From Roseomonas marmotae (lineage in GTDB: Bacteria; Pseudomonadota; Alphaproteobacteria; Acetobacterales; Acetobacteraceae): 64,000 bases of DNA. The position numbers were made by a program, and so were the translations under genes. Positions 27,347 to 36,364 of the stretch are shown piece after piece. Position 1 is the stretch's first letter. Each line of letters begins with the position of its first letter. The stretch covers positions 2,672,501-2,736,500 of the forward strand of contig NZ_CP061091.1 of assembly GCF_017654485.1 (NCBI RefSeq). Direction: 5' to 3'. The notes below the pieces were generated by a model. It saw only the letters and a list, made by a program, of their open reading frames with translations, did no database searches and was not told where the DNA came from.

Positions 27347-28327
27347 ATGACCATCCAGCACCGCACTGTGCATGCGGCGGACGCCGATTCCCGGCTGGAC
27401 CGCTGGTTTCGCCGCTATTTTCCGCAGCTCACCCAGGGTGCGCTGCAGAAGCTGCTACGCACCGGACAGATCCGCGTCGACGGCCATCGCGCCGAAGCCA
27501 ATACCCGCCTCGAACGCGGCCAGGAAATCCGCATCCCGCCGCTTCCCGAAGGCCCAGCGCCCGATGCCGCGCCGAAGTCGCGCGAGGTCTCGCCCGAGGA
27601 TGCCAAGGCGCTGGAGCGGATGATCCTGTACACGGACGAATCCATCATCGCGCTGGACAAGCCGCACGGCTTGGCCGTGCAGGGCGGCCCCAACATCAAG
27701 AAGCACCTGGACGGGATGCTGGACGCGCTGCGCTTCGGGCATGAGGAACGGCCGCGCCTGGTGCACCGGCTGGACCGCGACACCTCCGGCGTCATCCTGC
27801 TGGCGCGGGACCAGCGCGCCGCCCGTTTCCTGGCCGCCGCATTCCGGGGCCGCGATGTAGAGAAGACCTACTGGGCCATCGTCGTCGGCCAGCCGCAATA
27901 CGAGGGCGGCCGCATCGACATGCCGCTGGCCAAGCAGGGCGGTGGCCCGCAGGGAGAACGCGTGGTGCCGGCCCAGGGGAAGGAAGGCGCCTTCGCGGTG
28001 ACCGAATTCTCCACCATGGATGTCGCCCGCCGCCATGCCACCTGGCTGGAACTGCGGCCGCTGACCGGCCGCACCCATCAGCTGCGCGTCCATTGCGCCA
28101 GCGCCCTGGGCTGCCCGATCCTGGGCGACGGCAAATACGGTGGCCAGGCCGCGCATCTGGAGGGCATGTCGAACAACCTGCACCTGCATGCCCGGCGCCT
28201 GTCCATCCCGCATCCCGATGGCGGGCGGCTGGAGGTCACGGCGCCGCTGCCGCCGCATATGCTGGAGAGCTTCGCCACCCTCGGCTTCAGCAAGCCACGC
28301 AACACGGCGCCGAAGCGCACGAGCTGA
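27347..28327 (+). CDS. rluC: RluA-family ribosomal RNA pseudouridine synthase (RluC-like)
   Basis: This 326-residue enzyme converts specific uridines in 23S rRNA to pseudouridine. An S4 RNA-binding domain covers about residues 13-65 (SRLDRWFRRYFPQLTQGALQK), and the catalytic domain follows with the motif RLVHRLDRDTSG containing the nucleophilic aspartate, then GRTHQLRVHCA. The S4 domain plus RluA-type core points to RluC or RluD; RluC is favoured by the spacing, with moderate certainty. The downstream AsmA-like gene starts four bases after its stop. Confidence 0.92.
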   Translation: MTIQHRTVHAADADSRLDRWFRRYFPQLTQGALQKLLRTGQIRVDGHRAEANTRLERGQEIRIPPLPEGPAPDAAPKSREVSPEDAKALERMILYTDESIIALDKPHGLAVQGGPNIKKHLDGMLDALRFGHEERPRLVHRLDRDTSGVILLARDQRAARFLAAAFRGRDVEKTYWAIVVGQPQYEGGRIDMPLAKQGGGPQGERVVPAQGKEGAFAVTEFSTMDVARRHATWLELRPLTGRTHQLRVHCASALGCPILGDGKYGGQAAHLEGMSNNLHLHARRLSIPHPDGGRLEVTAPLPPHMLESFATLGFSKPRNTAPKRTS

Positions 28328-28331
28328 CCCC

Positions 28332-30902
28332 ATGGCCCCGCCCCGTCCCCGGCGCGGCCGCCGCGCCCTGATCGTCCTGGCCGTGGTGCTGGCGGTGCCA
28401 GCCACCGGCTATGGCGCGCTGCGCTTCCTGCTGCGGGATGAGGCACTACGGCCCCGGCTGATCGCCGCCGTGCAGGAAGAGACAGGGCGGAAGCTCACCC
28501 TTTCGGGCCCGATCGGGCTGAAGCTCTCCCTGGTGCCGACGGTGACGCTGGAAGGCGTGGCCCTCTCCAACGCGCCCGGCGGCAGCCGCCCGGACATGCT
28601 GACGGCGCGGCGGGTGGAGGCGAAACTGGCCCTGCTGCCGCTGTTCTCCCGGCGGCTGGACTTCCAGCAGGTGACGCTGATCGGGCCCGACCTGCTGCTG
28701 GAGCGCGATGCCGAGGGGCAGGGCAACTGGATCTTCGCTCCACCCCTGCGGGACGCGCCGGCGCGCCCCGCAGGGGCGCAGGCTCCGGGGGGCATGGAGG
28801 AGCCGTTGCAGCTTTCCATCGCCGCCATCGACATCCGTGACGGCCGCCTCTCCTGGCGCGGCCCCGGCGCCGCGCGGGCCGAGATGCTGGAGGTCCAGGA
28901 CCTCTCCCTGCGGGCAAAGGAACCTTCGGCGCCGATCGCGTTCACCGGGCGGCTCTTGCTGCGCGGCGTGCCGCTGCAGGCGGAGGGCGAGGCCGGGCCG
29001 CTGCCACGCCTGCTGGGCACGGCCGCCACGCCGGCGGAATGGCCGCTGCGCGCCTCACTGACGGCGGCAGGGATGCGCGTCTCCCTGCAAGGCGCCATAA
29101 CCCGGCCCGAGGCCGCGGCTGGCTGGCGCGTCTCGCTGGATGCCGATATCGACCGCTCCGACCGGCTGAACGCCTTCCTGCGCCGCCCGCTGCCGCCGAT
29201 GAGCGGGCTGGAGATCCAGGCCGAAGCAGCGGATTCCGGGCCAGGGGGGCGGCCGCAGCTGCTGAGCCTGCACGCGCACCTGGCGGAGGGCGACCTTTCC
29301 TCCGAGGTGCCGGGCCTGGAATTCGGCCCTGCCACGCTCTTCGTTGCCGCCCCTGACGAACCAGCTCAGGCGAAGGCGACGGTCGTGATGAACGACGTGC
29401 CCTGGCAGGTGGCGGCCACCCTGCCCCCGCTGCCGGTGCTGCTTTCCGCCGAACCCTGGCCGGTCGGCTTGGCCGTGCGGGGCGAAGGCATATCGGCCAG
29501 CGCCGAGGGCGTTCTCTCCGGCCGTGGTCATCGCCAGCTGGAGGCTGAACTGGCGTTGCAGGCGGCCGATACGGCGCCGCTGCTGCGCGCCTTCTCGCTG
29601 ACGACGCCGCTGCTGCATGACCTGCGGCTGGAGACACGCCTCCGGCATGACGAGACACGGCTGGGTGTCAGCGACATGCGGCTGCAATCGCGCGACCTGG
29701 TCGTGGATGGCGAAGCGGCCCTGGATTACAGCGCCCCGCGCCAGCGGCTGACCGCCCGGCTGTCGGCGCCGCGCCTGGATCTGGATGCGCTGCTGAAGGT
29801 GCGCCCGCTGCCGCCGGCCCCTACCACCTCGCCCGACGTGCCGCCGCCCATGCCCGCCACGCCCCCGGTGCCCGCCGCCCCACAGGCACCGGCCGCCGCC
29901 GGGCCCGAAACGCGCCGGTTGATCCCGCCGCTGCCGCTACCGGTGGGCTGGATGGGCGCGGCCGACGCGGATCTGCAGCTACGGGTGGGCGACCTCACGG
30001 CAGGCGGCGTTCTCTATCGCGACCAGCGCGTGACCTTGAGGCTGGCCGACGGGCAATTGACGCTGGACCCGGTATCGCTCGGCATTCCGGGCGGGCGGCT
30101 CTCATTGATCCTGCGCGCCGATTCCACCGCCTTGCCCCCGCGATTCCACCTGACGGCGCGGCAGGAGGGCGAGGGAATCGAATTACGGCCGCTGCTGCAG
30201 AGCTATCGCCTTCCCTCCCAAAGCAGCGGGCAGCTCGAACTGGAGGCCAACCTGACCGGCGCGGGTCATGACCTACAGGCGGTGGCCGGATCGCTGGATG
30301 GTTCCATCGGCCTGGCGGTCGTCAATGGCCAGGTCAGCAATGCCCTGCTGGACCGCCTTCTGGGCGACCTGCGCCGCCTGCTGGTGCAGGGCGAATCCGG
30401 TGAAGGCAGCACGGCGCTGCGCTGCCTGGCGCTACGCCTGGCATTGCGGGAAGGCGTGGCACGGCCGCAGGCCATGCTGCTGGAAAGCGGGCTGGGCAAT
30501 GTCGCCGGCAGCGGCGAGATCGACCTGGGCGAGGAGCGGCTGAACCTGCGGCTGCTGCCACAGGTGCGGCTGGGCGGGGTGGGCCTCAGCGCCCCGGTGC
30601 GGGTGACGGGAAGCTTTGCCAAGCCCGGCTATCGCCTGGACCAGGGCGGCGCGGCGCAGGCGGCGGCTGGCATCCTGGCGGATCTGGCGGCGCGGCAGAA
30701 GGAATCGGATATCGCGGCGCTGGGTCAGCTGGCTGAATCCCTGATCGGGCGTGGCAGCGGCGGCCTGCCCGACTGCGCGCAACAACTCTCCGTCGCGCGC
30801 GGCGGCCGTAGCGGCCCCATGCCAGCGGCCGAGGCGCGGCCAGGCCCGGAGCAGCGCCGCCCCAATGCCGGCGACCTGCTGCGGCAATTGCTGGGGCGCT
30901 GA
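28332..30902 (+). CDS. AsmA-family inner-membrane-anchored protein
   Basis: This 856-residue protein has one N-terminal membrane helix (about residues 11-30, after an arginine-rich start) and a long periplasmic part. TGRKLTLSGPIGLKLSLVPTVTLEGVALSNAPG is the AsmA N-terminal signature, and LQAVAGSLDGSIGLAVVNGQV lies in the conserved C-terminal AsmA_2-type region. The family is related to bridge-like lipid carriers that serve the outer membrane. A proline/alanine-rich insert lies near residues 490-530. The start lies four bases after the pseudouridine synthase stop, so the pair is one operon. Confidence 0.92.
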   Translation: MAPPRPRRGRRALIVLAVVLAVPATGYGALRFLLRDEALRPRLIAAVQEETGRKLTLSGPIGLKLSLVPTVTLEGVALSNAPGGSRPDMLTARRVEAKLALLPLFSRRLDFQQVTLIGPDLLLERDAEGQGNWIFAPPLRDAPARPAGAQAPGGMEEPLQLSIAAIDIRDGRLSWRGPGAARAEMLEVQDLSLRAKEPSAPIAFTGRLLLRGVPLQAEGEAGPLPRLLGTAATPAEWPLRASLTAAGMRVSLQGAITRPEAAAGWRVSLDADIDRSDRLNAFLRRPLPPMSGLEIQAEAADSGPGGRPQLLSLHAHLAEGDLSSEVPGLEFGPATLFVAAPDEPAQAKATVVMNDVPWQVAATLPPLPVLLSAEPWPVGLAVRGEGISASAEGVLSGRGHRQLEAELALQAADTAPLLRAFSLTTPLLHDLRLETRLRHDETRLGVSDMRLQSRDLVVDGEAALDYSAPRQRLTARLSAPRLDLDALLKVRPLPPAPTTSPDVPPPMPATPPVPAAPQAPAAAGPETRRLIPPLPLPVGWMGAADADLQLRVGDLTAGGVLYRDQRVTLRLADGQLTLDPVSLGIPGGRLSLILRADSTALPPRFHLTARQEGEGIELRPLLQSYRLPSQSSGQLELEANLTGAGHDLQAVAGSLDGSIGLAVVNGQVSNALLDRLLGDLRRLLVQGESGEGSTALRCLALRLALREGVARPQAMLLESGLGNVAGSGEIDLGEERLNLRLLPQVRLGGVGLSAPVRVTGSFAKPGYRLDQGGAAQAAAGILADLAARQKESDIAALGQLAESLIGRGSGGLPDCAQQLSVARGGRSGPMPAAEARPGPEQRRPNAGDLLRQLLGR

Positions 30903-30912
30903 TCCGCGCATG

Positions 30913-30941
30913 AAAAAAGGGGGGCATCGCTGCCCCCCTTT
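30913..30941 (-). terminator. Intrinsic terminator of recA
   Basis: GGGGGGCA-TCGC-TGCCCCCC forms a perfect hairpin with A/T extensions. Read on the minus strand it is followed by six T residues, 21 bases after the recA stop. On the plus strand only three T residues follow, but it could also slow transcription from the AsmA-like gene. Confidence 0.88.
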
Positions 30942-30961
30942 CCATATCGGCGCCAGCGCCG

Positions 30962-32008
<1,047 letters not shown>

Positions 32009-32163
32009 GGTAGCAAGCCCTTCTGGCAGAGGCCGTGATGGTGAACCGTGGTATGAACCCGCCCAGGCAGCGGCAACAAGCACCACCTGCGTGTTCACGA
32101 AATCGCGATCAATGATGACGTGGTTTTCGCTCTCTACAAGCGCCCACCGCACCCCTCGCGCGT

Positions 32164-32178
32164 GTTCGCTATATGTTC
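32164..32178. promoter_or_regulatory. LexA box (SOS box) of recA
   Basis: GTTC-GCTATAT-GTTC on the plus strand (GAAC-N7-GAAC toward recA) is a perfect alphaproteobacterial direct-repeat LexA site. The same arrangement, with five of seven spacer bases shared, stands before imuA. It lies between the hybrid kinase gene and recA. Confidence 0.88.
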
Positions 32179-32211
32179 ACTTTTGACGCCTTTCGCAAGC
32201 GTTTCCTGCTC

Positions 32212-33750
32212 TCAGGCTGGTACGAATTGCAGCCCCACGGCGGCCACCAGCTCGGCCGGACCATAGGGCTTGGAGAGGAAGCAGAAACCTTCCTGCTCCA
32301 GCTCGGCCTCAACAACCGTATTGGCATAGCCACTGACCAGCAGCACGGGCAGCCCCGGCCATCGCCGCCGCAACGCACGTGCCAGCGCCACCCCATCCAT
32401 GCCGGGCATGGCTACATCCGAAACCAGCAAGCTCGGCGCCAGGCCTTCCTCCGCCAGGGCCAGCGCCTGCTCGGCATCCTCGGCCACCACGACCTCGTGC
32501 CCGGCACGGCTCAGGGCGCGTTCGGCCAGGCGGCGCAGCGGCGCCTCATCCTCTACCAGCAGCACCGGCCCGGCAGGGCGTGACGTCGGCGGGGGCGGCG
32601 CTTCCAGCTCAGCAGGCGGCGCGGATGGTTCGGCCTCCTCCACGCGCGGCAGGAGGATACGGAAGCAGCTACCCTGGCCGGGTTGGCTCTCCACCACCAG
32701 GAAGCCACCGGACTGCCGCACGATGCCATGCACGGTGGCCAGCCCCAGCCCGGTGCCACCCTGGTCCATGCGGGTGGTGAAGAAGGGCTCGAAAATGCGC
32801 GGCAGAGCCTCCGGCGCGATGCCCTGGCCCGTATCCGCCACTTCCAGCACCGTCCACCGCCCCGGCGGCACCGTGTCCGGCACCCCTGCCTGTGGCGAAA
32901 GCAACACCGCCCGCCCGGTGGAAAGCCGCAGCCGCCCGCCATCCGGCATGGCCTGCCGGGCATTCATGGCGAGGTTCATCACGACCCGGTCCAGCTGCGA
33001 GGGGTCGATCCGCACCAGCCGTCCCGGCTCATCCAATACCAGTTCCAGCGTGATGCCCTGGCGCTGGCCGGTGGTTCGCAGCAGGGCGGCGATTCCCTCC
33101 ACCACCTCGTTCAGCGGCACCAGCCGGGGTGCCAGCACCTGCTGCTGGGCATAGGCCAGCAATTGCTTCACCAGCAGTGCCCCTCGCCCGGCGGCCTGGC
33201 GGATCTGCGCCAGCTCGGCGGCCAGGGACGGGTCCGGCGCCGGACCGGTGAGGCGCAGCGCATCCTCGCTGGCGCCCAGCACCACCGTCAGCAGGTTGTT
33301 GAAGTCATGCGCGATGCCGCCGGCCAGGGCACCCAGGGTCTGCAGGCGGTCGGCCTCGGCCGCGGCCTGTCGGGGCACGAGGTCGTGCAGCAGCAGCAGC
33401 GAATCGCCTGATGGCAACGGAATGCGGCGCGCGGCCACAAGCGGTTCCGGCATGCCCTGTGGCGCGGCGAGGCGCAGTTCCCGCAACTGGCCGCCCCCCC
33501 GTGCCAGCCAGCCGGCGAAATCCGCGCGGGCGGAGGCCGCGAAAAGCCGCTCCCCCGGCCATCCCCGGCGTATCGGCTGGGCGGGGCCCAGTGCCGCCCG
33601 CAGGACTGGATTCGCGGCTACCACATGGCCAGAGACATCCAGCAGTGCCGCTGCCTCCGGCAGCCCATCCAGCATCGCCAGGGCCACGGAATTTCCGGCG
33701 CGCCGGAATCGCCACCAGAGGACATGCCACCGCTTCATGGACAGCAGCAT
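32212..33750 (-). CDS. Hybrid histidine kinase with C-terminal receiver (CckA-like core)
   Basis: In this 512-residue protein, a PAS-like region covers about 22-125, and the phosphoacceptor motif GGIAHDFNNLL follows. The ATPase domain has N-box NLAMNARQAMPDGG, DTGQGIAPE, FEPFFTTR and GTGLGLATV. After a proline linker comes a receiver with LLVSDVAMPGMDG carrying the phospho-aspartate. The core resembles CckA, but no convincing membrane helix is seen, so it is probably cytosolic. It lies 203 bases upstream of recA on the same strand. An ATG at 33738 is an alternative start; neither has a clear ribosome site. No partner regulator gene is adjacent. Confidence 0.88.
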   Translation of the reverse strand: MLLSMKRWHVLWWRFRRAGNSVALAMLDGLPEAAALLDVSGHVVAANPVLRAALGPAQPIRRGWPGERLFAASARADFAGWLARGGGQLRELRLAAPQGMPEPLVAARRIPLPSGDSLLLLHDLVPRQAAAEADRLQTLGALAGGIAHDFNNLLTVVLGASEDALRLTGPAPDPSLAAELAQIRQAAGRGALLVKQLLAYAQQQVLAPRLVPLNEVVEGIAALLRTTGQRQGITLELVLDEPGRLVRIDPSQLDRVVMNLAMNARQAMPDGGRLRLSTGRAVLLSPQAGVPDTVPPGRWTVLEVADTGQGIAPEALPRIFEPFFTTRMDQGGTGLGLATVHGIVRQSGGFLVVESQPGQGSCFRILLPRVEEAEPSAPPAELEAPPPPTSRPAGPVLLVEDEAPLRRLAERALSRAGHEVVVAEDAEQALALAEEGLAPSLLVSDVAMPGMDGVALARALRRRWPGLPVLLVSGYANTVVEAELEQEGFCFLSKPYGPAELVAAVGLQFVPA

Positions 33751-33753
33751 AAC

Positions 33754-33767
33754 TCACGATTTCGTGA
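33754..33767. promoter_or_regulatory. Palindrome at the start of the hybrid kinase gene
   Basis: TCACGA-TT-TCGTGA is a perfect dyad, three bases upstream of the chosen start codon. It could be an operator or a small hairpin masking the start. No known regulator is assigned. Confidence 0.35.
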
Positions 33768-33779
33768 TAACCAGCCGAT

Positions 33780-34004
33780 TCATTCCAGCATCGCGATCGT
33801 TCTGGCAAGCAGGCCGTGGCAGGCGCGGAGGATGCGCCTGTTTTCCGCAGCCGGGCCGTCCCCGCCGGATGCGCGCGGCGCGGCTGGGCCGGGCGGCGGT
33901 GACCACGTGCCGCCGCAACCGGCCAACCGTCCAGCCAGGGACAACATATCCTCGGGCTGCGGCGCTCGGCTCGCCGCCAGCCGCAGCGCCTGTTCCATCC
34001 TCAT
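33780..34004 (-). CDS. Small protein of unknown function (74 residues)
   Basis: The frame begins MRMEQALRLAASRAPQPEDM, preceded by AGGGAGG at good spacing, and ends 29 bases before the kinase start on the same strand. The middle is glycine/proline-rich, and helical segments at both ends resemble a small dimerising or partner protein. I do not recognise a family, and the GC-rich context makes chance frames common. The ribosome site and its place in the kinase operon are the arguments for it. Confidence 0.42.
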   Translation of the reverse strand: MRMEQALRLAASRAPQPEDMLSLAGRLAGCGGTWSPPPGPAAPRASGGDGPAAENRRILRACHGLLARTIAMLE

Positions 34005-34126
34005 CGCCAGCCTCCCTGCCGCGCTTCGCCGTCCCAGGCATTCTGGCCGGTGGAGGTGAAGGAAGGGTCAAGCGGCACTGGCGCGGTAGGATTTCGGTAA
34101 GTGGCGGGTGGCTAATCTGCGGAGCC

Positions 34127-34369
34127 ATGACAGCAGCGCCGCGACAGGCCGTCCTCGCCAGCATCGACCGGATGGATTCCACCCTGGCTGTGGCCATCGC
34201 CCTGGCCGATTCCGGCCGCACCCTGGACCTGGGCGGACTGGAGGAGGAGATGACGCGCCTCTGCGGCGCCGCCCTGATGCTGCCAACCGCCGAAGGGCAG
34301 GCGCTGCGCCCGGCCATGGCCGGGCTGCTGGCGCGGCTGGAACGGCTCTCCGCCGCGCTGCGGCGATGA
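34127..34369 (+). CDS. Small helical protein of unknown function (80 residues)
   Basis: This ATG is preceded by GGAG (CTGCGGAGCC). The 80-residue product is predicted to be entirely helical, with LEEEMTRLCGAALMLP and MAGLLARLERLSAALRR as amphipathic helices, and has no signal or membrane segment. The family is unrecognised. It is divergent from the 74-residue gene and convergent with speE, with a hairpin between it and speE. The balanced composition, ribosome site and following terminator support it. Confidence 0.55.
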   Translation: MTAAPRQAVLASIDRMDSTLAVAIALADSGRTLDLGGLEEEMTRLCGAALMLPTAEGQALRPAMAGLLARLERLSAALRR

Positions 34370-34391
34370 GGGCGGCGCCGTGGCACCGCCC
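34370..34391. terminator. Convergent hairpin between the small gene and speE
   Basis: GGGCGG-C-GCC-GT-GGC-A-CCGCCC forms a compact hairpin directly after the 80-residue gene and 12 bases before the speE stop on the other strand. There is no long T-run. Confidence 0.5.
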
Positions 34392-34402
34392 TCCCGCAGG
34401 CT

Positions 34403-35275
34403 TCAGCCCTTCGCCGGCAGGTGCTTGGCGATATAGGGCGGCAGGTTGAAGGAGCCGGTGTGGATCTCCGGCGTCCAGTATTGGGTCTGGCCCAGGATGC
34501 CCGCGGCCTCGGCACGGGCGCGGATGGTGGCGGTATCCACCTGACGCAGGGATACATCCTTGGCCGACCAGCCCAGCGTCATGAAGCCGCCAACATAGGT
34601 CGGCACCGCCACGACATAGGCGAAATTGTCGCTGAAGGACTTGGCGCGGCGCAGGGAGGTGTCCTGCAACTCGTCGGCCTGCATGGCCGGCACGCCGCCC
34701 TGGTTCACGAGCACGCCCTTCTCCGAGAGCAGGCGCGCGACATTGGCGTAGAACTCGTCGGTGAAGAGCACCTCGCCCACGCCGATCGGATCGGTGCTGT
34801 CGACGATGACAACATCGAAGCTGCCGTCAGCAGCCTTGCGGACGTAGTCGATGCCGTCGGCCACCAGAACCTCGGCGCGCGGGTCGTTCCAGGCGTCGCC
34901 GGCGATGGAGGGCATGAACTCCTTGGCCAGGCGGATCACCTCGCCGTCGATCTCGACCATCACGGCCTTCTCGACATTCTTATGCTGCAGCACGCGCTTC
35001 AGCACGCCACCGTCACCCGCGCCGATGATCAGCACGCGCTTGGCATCGCCATGCGCCAGCAGCGGCACATGCGTCAGCATCTCCTGGTAGACGAACTCGT
35101 CGCCCTCGGTGATCTGCACGACGCCGTCGAGCATCAGCACGCGGCCATGCGTGTAGCTCTCGAAGATCATGATGTCCTGGAAGTCGCTCTGCACGCGGGC
35201 GAGCTCGCGCTTGACCATGAAGCGCTGGCCCCATTCGGGGTAGAGGGTCTCATTCACCCAGGAATCGGTCGGCAT
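34403..35275 (-). CDS. speE: Spermidine synthase
   Basis: This 290-residue aminopropyltransferase joins decarboxylated S-adenosylmethionine to putrescine. It has the SAM-type motif VLIIGAGDGG, MLDGVVQITEGDEFVYQEML and the catalytic stretch DVVIVDSTDPIG, all diagnostic. The start MPTDSWVNETLYPEWGQ follows AAAGGA; an upstream ATG eight codons earlier is less likely. It lies 82 bases downstream of speD, whose product supplies its co-substrate, with a terminator-like hairpin between. Confidence 0.96.
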   Translation of the reverse strand: MPTDSWVNETLYPEWGQRFMVKRELARVQSDFQDIMIFESYTHGRVLMLDGVVQITEGDEFVYQEMLTHVPLLAHGDAKRVLIIGAGDGGVLKRVLQHKNVEKAVMVEIDGEVIRLAKEFMPSIAGDAWNDPRAEVLVADGIDYVRKAADGSFDVVIVDSTDPIGVGEVLFTDEFYANVARLLSEKGVLVNQGGVPAMQADELQDTSLRRAKSFSDNFAYVVAVPTYVGGFMTLGWSAKDVSLRQVDTATIRARAEAAGILGQTQYWTPEIHTGSFNLPPYIAKHLPAKG

Positions 35276-35306
35276 GATGTGGATCCTTTGCAGATGCACG
35301 AAAAGA

Positions 35307-35329
35307 GGGCGGGGTCATGGACCCCGCCC
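35307..35329 (-). terminator. Hairpin between speD and speE
   Basis: GGGCGGGGTC and GACCCCGCCC form a perfect 10-base stem with a three-base loop. On the minus strand it is followed by TCTTTT. It should stop part of the speD transcript before speE, or act as an attenuator. Confidence 0.7.
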
Positions 35330-35357
35330 CCCCATCACGTCACGTAAAACTCTGTTG

Positions 35358-35807
35358 TTAGCCGATCAGGCCGCGCTTGTGCTCGGCGAGCTGCACGCGC
35401 TCGGGCAGGAAGCCCTTCTTCAGCACGGGCACCGCGAGATACGGGTTGCAGATGCCGCAGACGAAGATGTCCAGCGCGGCATAGGAACGCTCGGGCCAAG
35501 TGTGGATCGAGACATGGCTCTCGGCCAGCACCAGCACGCCGCTCACGCCACCATTCGGGGAGAAGTGGTGGAAGTGGCCATGCAGGATGGTGGCGCCGGT
35601 CTCGATCGCGGCTTCACGCAGCACGGAATCGATATGCGCGGGGTCATCCAGGTTGGTGGCACCCCACAGGTCCACGATCAGGTGCGTACCCGCGAAGCGG
35701 ACACCGTCGCGTTCGACGAAGTAGTCCTTCGCCTCAGCGGCATCGAAAGTCTGGGCTTCGCTCGGGTGCTCCGAGACCATCCCCAGCGGAGAGACGAGAG
35801 AGTCCAT
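35358..35807 (-). CDS. speD: S-adenosylmethionine decarboxylase proenzyme
   Basis: This 149-residue pyruvoyl enzyme makes decarboxylated SAM for spermidine synthesis. The self-cleavage site Glu96-Ser97 lies in VLAESHVSIHTWPE, and the active-site cysteine in DIFVCG (Cys117); ILHGHFHHFSPNGGVSG is also typical. The start MDSLVSPLGM follows AAGGAG. The frame is open upstream to 35894 with other ATGs (for example 35852), but the ribosome site decides for 35807. speE follows on the same strand. Confidence 0.96.
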   Translation of the reverse strand: MDSLVSPLGMVSEHPSEAQTFDAAEAKDYFVERDGVRFAGTHLIVDLWGATNLDDPAHIDSVLREAAIETGATILHGHFHHFSPNGGVSGVLVLAESHVSIHTWPERSYAALDIFVCGICNPYLAVPVLKKGFLPERVQLAEHKRGLIG

Positions 35808-36134
35808 GTTGCGGGCTCCTTCCACCAGCAGATGACCGGGTTGATCGGACATCGATCGGGTCAACGGGGCCGGATATGGGGCAATACCCCCCATACCTCA
35901 AGAAAAATCGGGACTTTCAGGCCGAAAGAATCGCGTGTCCCCCCTGCGTTTTGCGCGCATCTCGACGCGCCACCCTGCTGGGGCTCCGCAATGACTCCCG
36001 CAAAGGCCGTCCGATTCGGAAAAAAACCCCGGTCCTGGGGGCGTGAGCGGCCGCGGAAGTGGCTGCGGCATCGGGCAGGGTGAAAAAAAGCGGGCCAAAC
36101 CGGGTTTCGGGCACATTTTCCGGCGCAGGGCCGC
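35808..36134. other. Gene-free region between speD and tRNA-Ser
   Basis: About 330 bases with several A-runs and short palindromes (for example AAACCGGGTTT near 36098) and no supported coding frame. It should contain the speD promoter on the minus strand, but no convincing -35/-10 pair was picked out. Confidence 0.5.
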
Positions 36135-36162
36135 TTGCCCTGGTGAAATGGCCTGCTATACC
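36135..36162 (+). promoter_or_regulatory. Putative promoter of tRNA-Ser
   Basis: TTGCCC (36135-36140) and TATACC (36157-36162) are separated by 16 bases, and the mature tRNA starts 15 bases after the -10. Each box matches four of six consensus bases. Confidence 0.5.
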
Positions 36163-36176
36163 CCCGGCCCTACCCC

Positions 36177-36267
36177 GGATGGGTGGCCGAGCGGTCGAAG
36201 GCGCACGCCTGGAAAGTGTGTATACCTCAAAAGGGTATCGTGGGTTCGAATCCCACCCCATCCGCCA
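36177..36267 (+). tRNA. tRNA-Ser (anticodon GGA)
   Basis: The acceptor stem GGATGGG / CCCATCC, a D arm beginning TGGCCGAG, an anticodon loop with GGA, a long type II variable arm and the T loop GGTTCGAATCC fold as a class II tRNA. The 3' CCA is encoded. Anticodon GGA and the long variable arm identify serine (UCC/UCU codons). Nothing suggests use as an integration site. Confidence 0.97.
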
Positions 36268-36364
36268 TTTCCCCAATACGATCAGCGCGATATCAGACGG
36301 CAGCGCGGCGGTTTCCGCGGGCGTCTGAGCGTGGGCTTTTGCCGTCGCCTCCGGGCTTGCAGGG

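Noticed and set aside
32043..32058. Second GAAC pair before recA
   Set aside because: GAAC-N8-GAAC has eight, not seven, bases between halves and so does not match the LexA spacing.
36177..36364. tRNA-Ser as an attachment site of a mobile element
   Set aside because: No integrase, direct repeat of the tRNA end or atypical composition was seen next to it.
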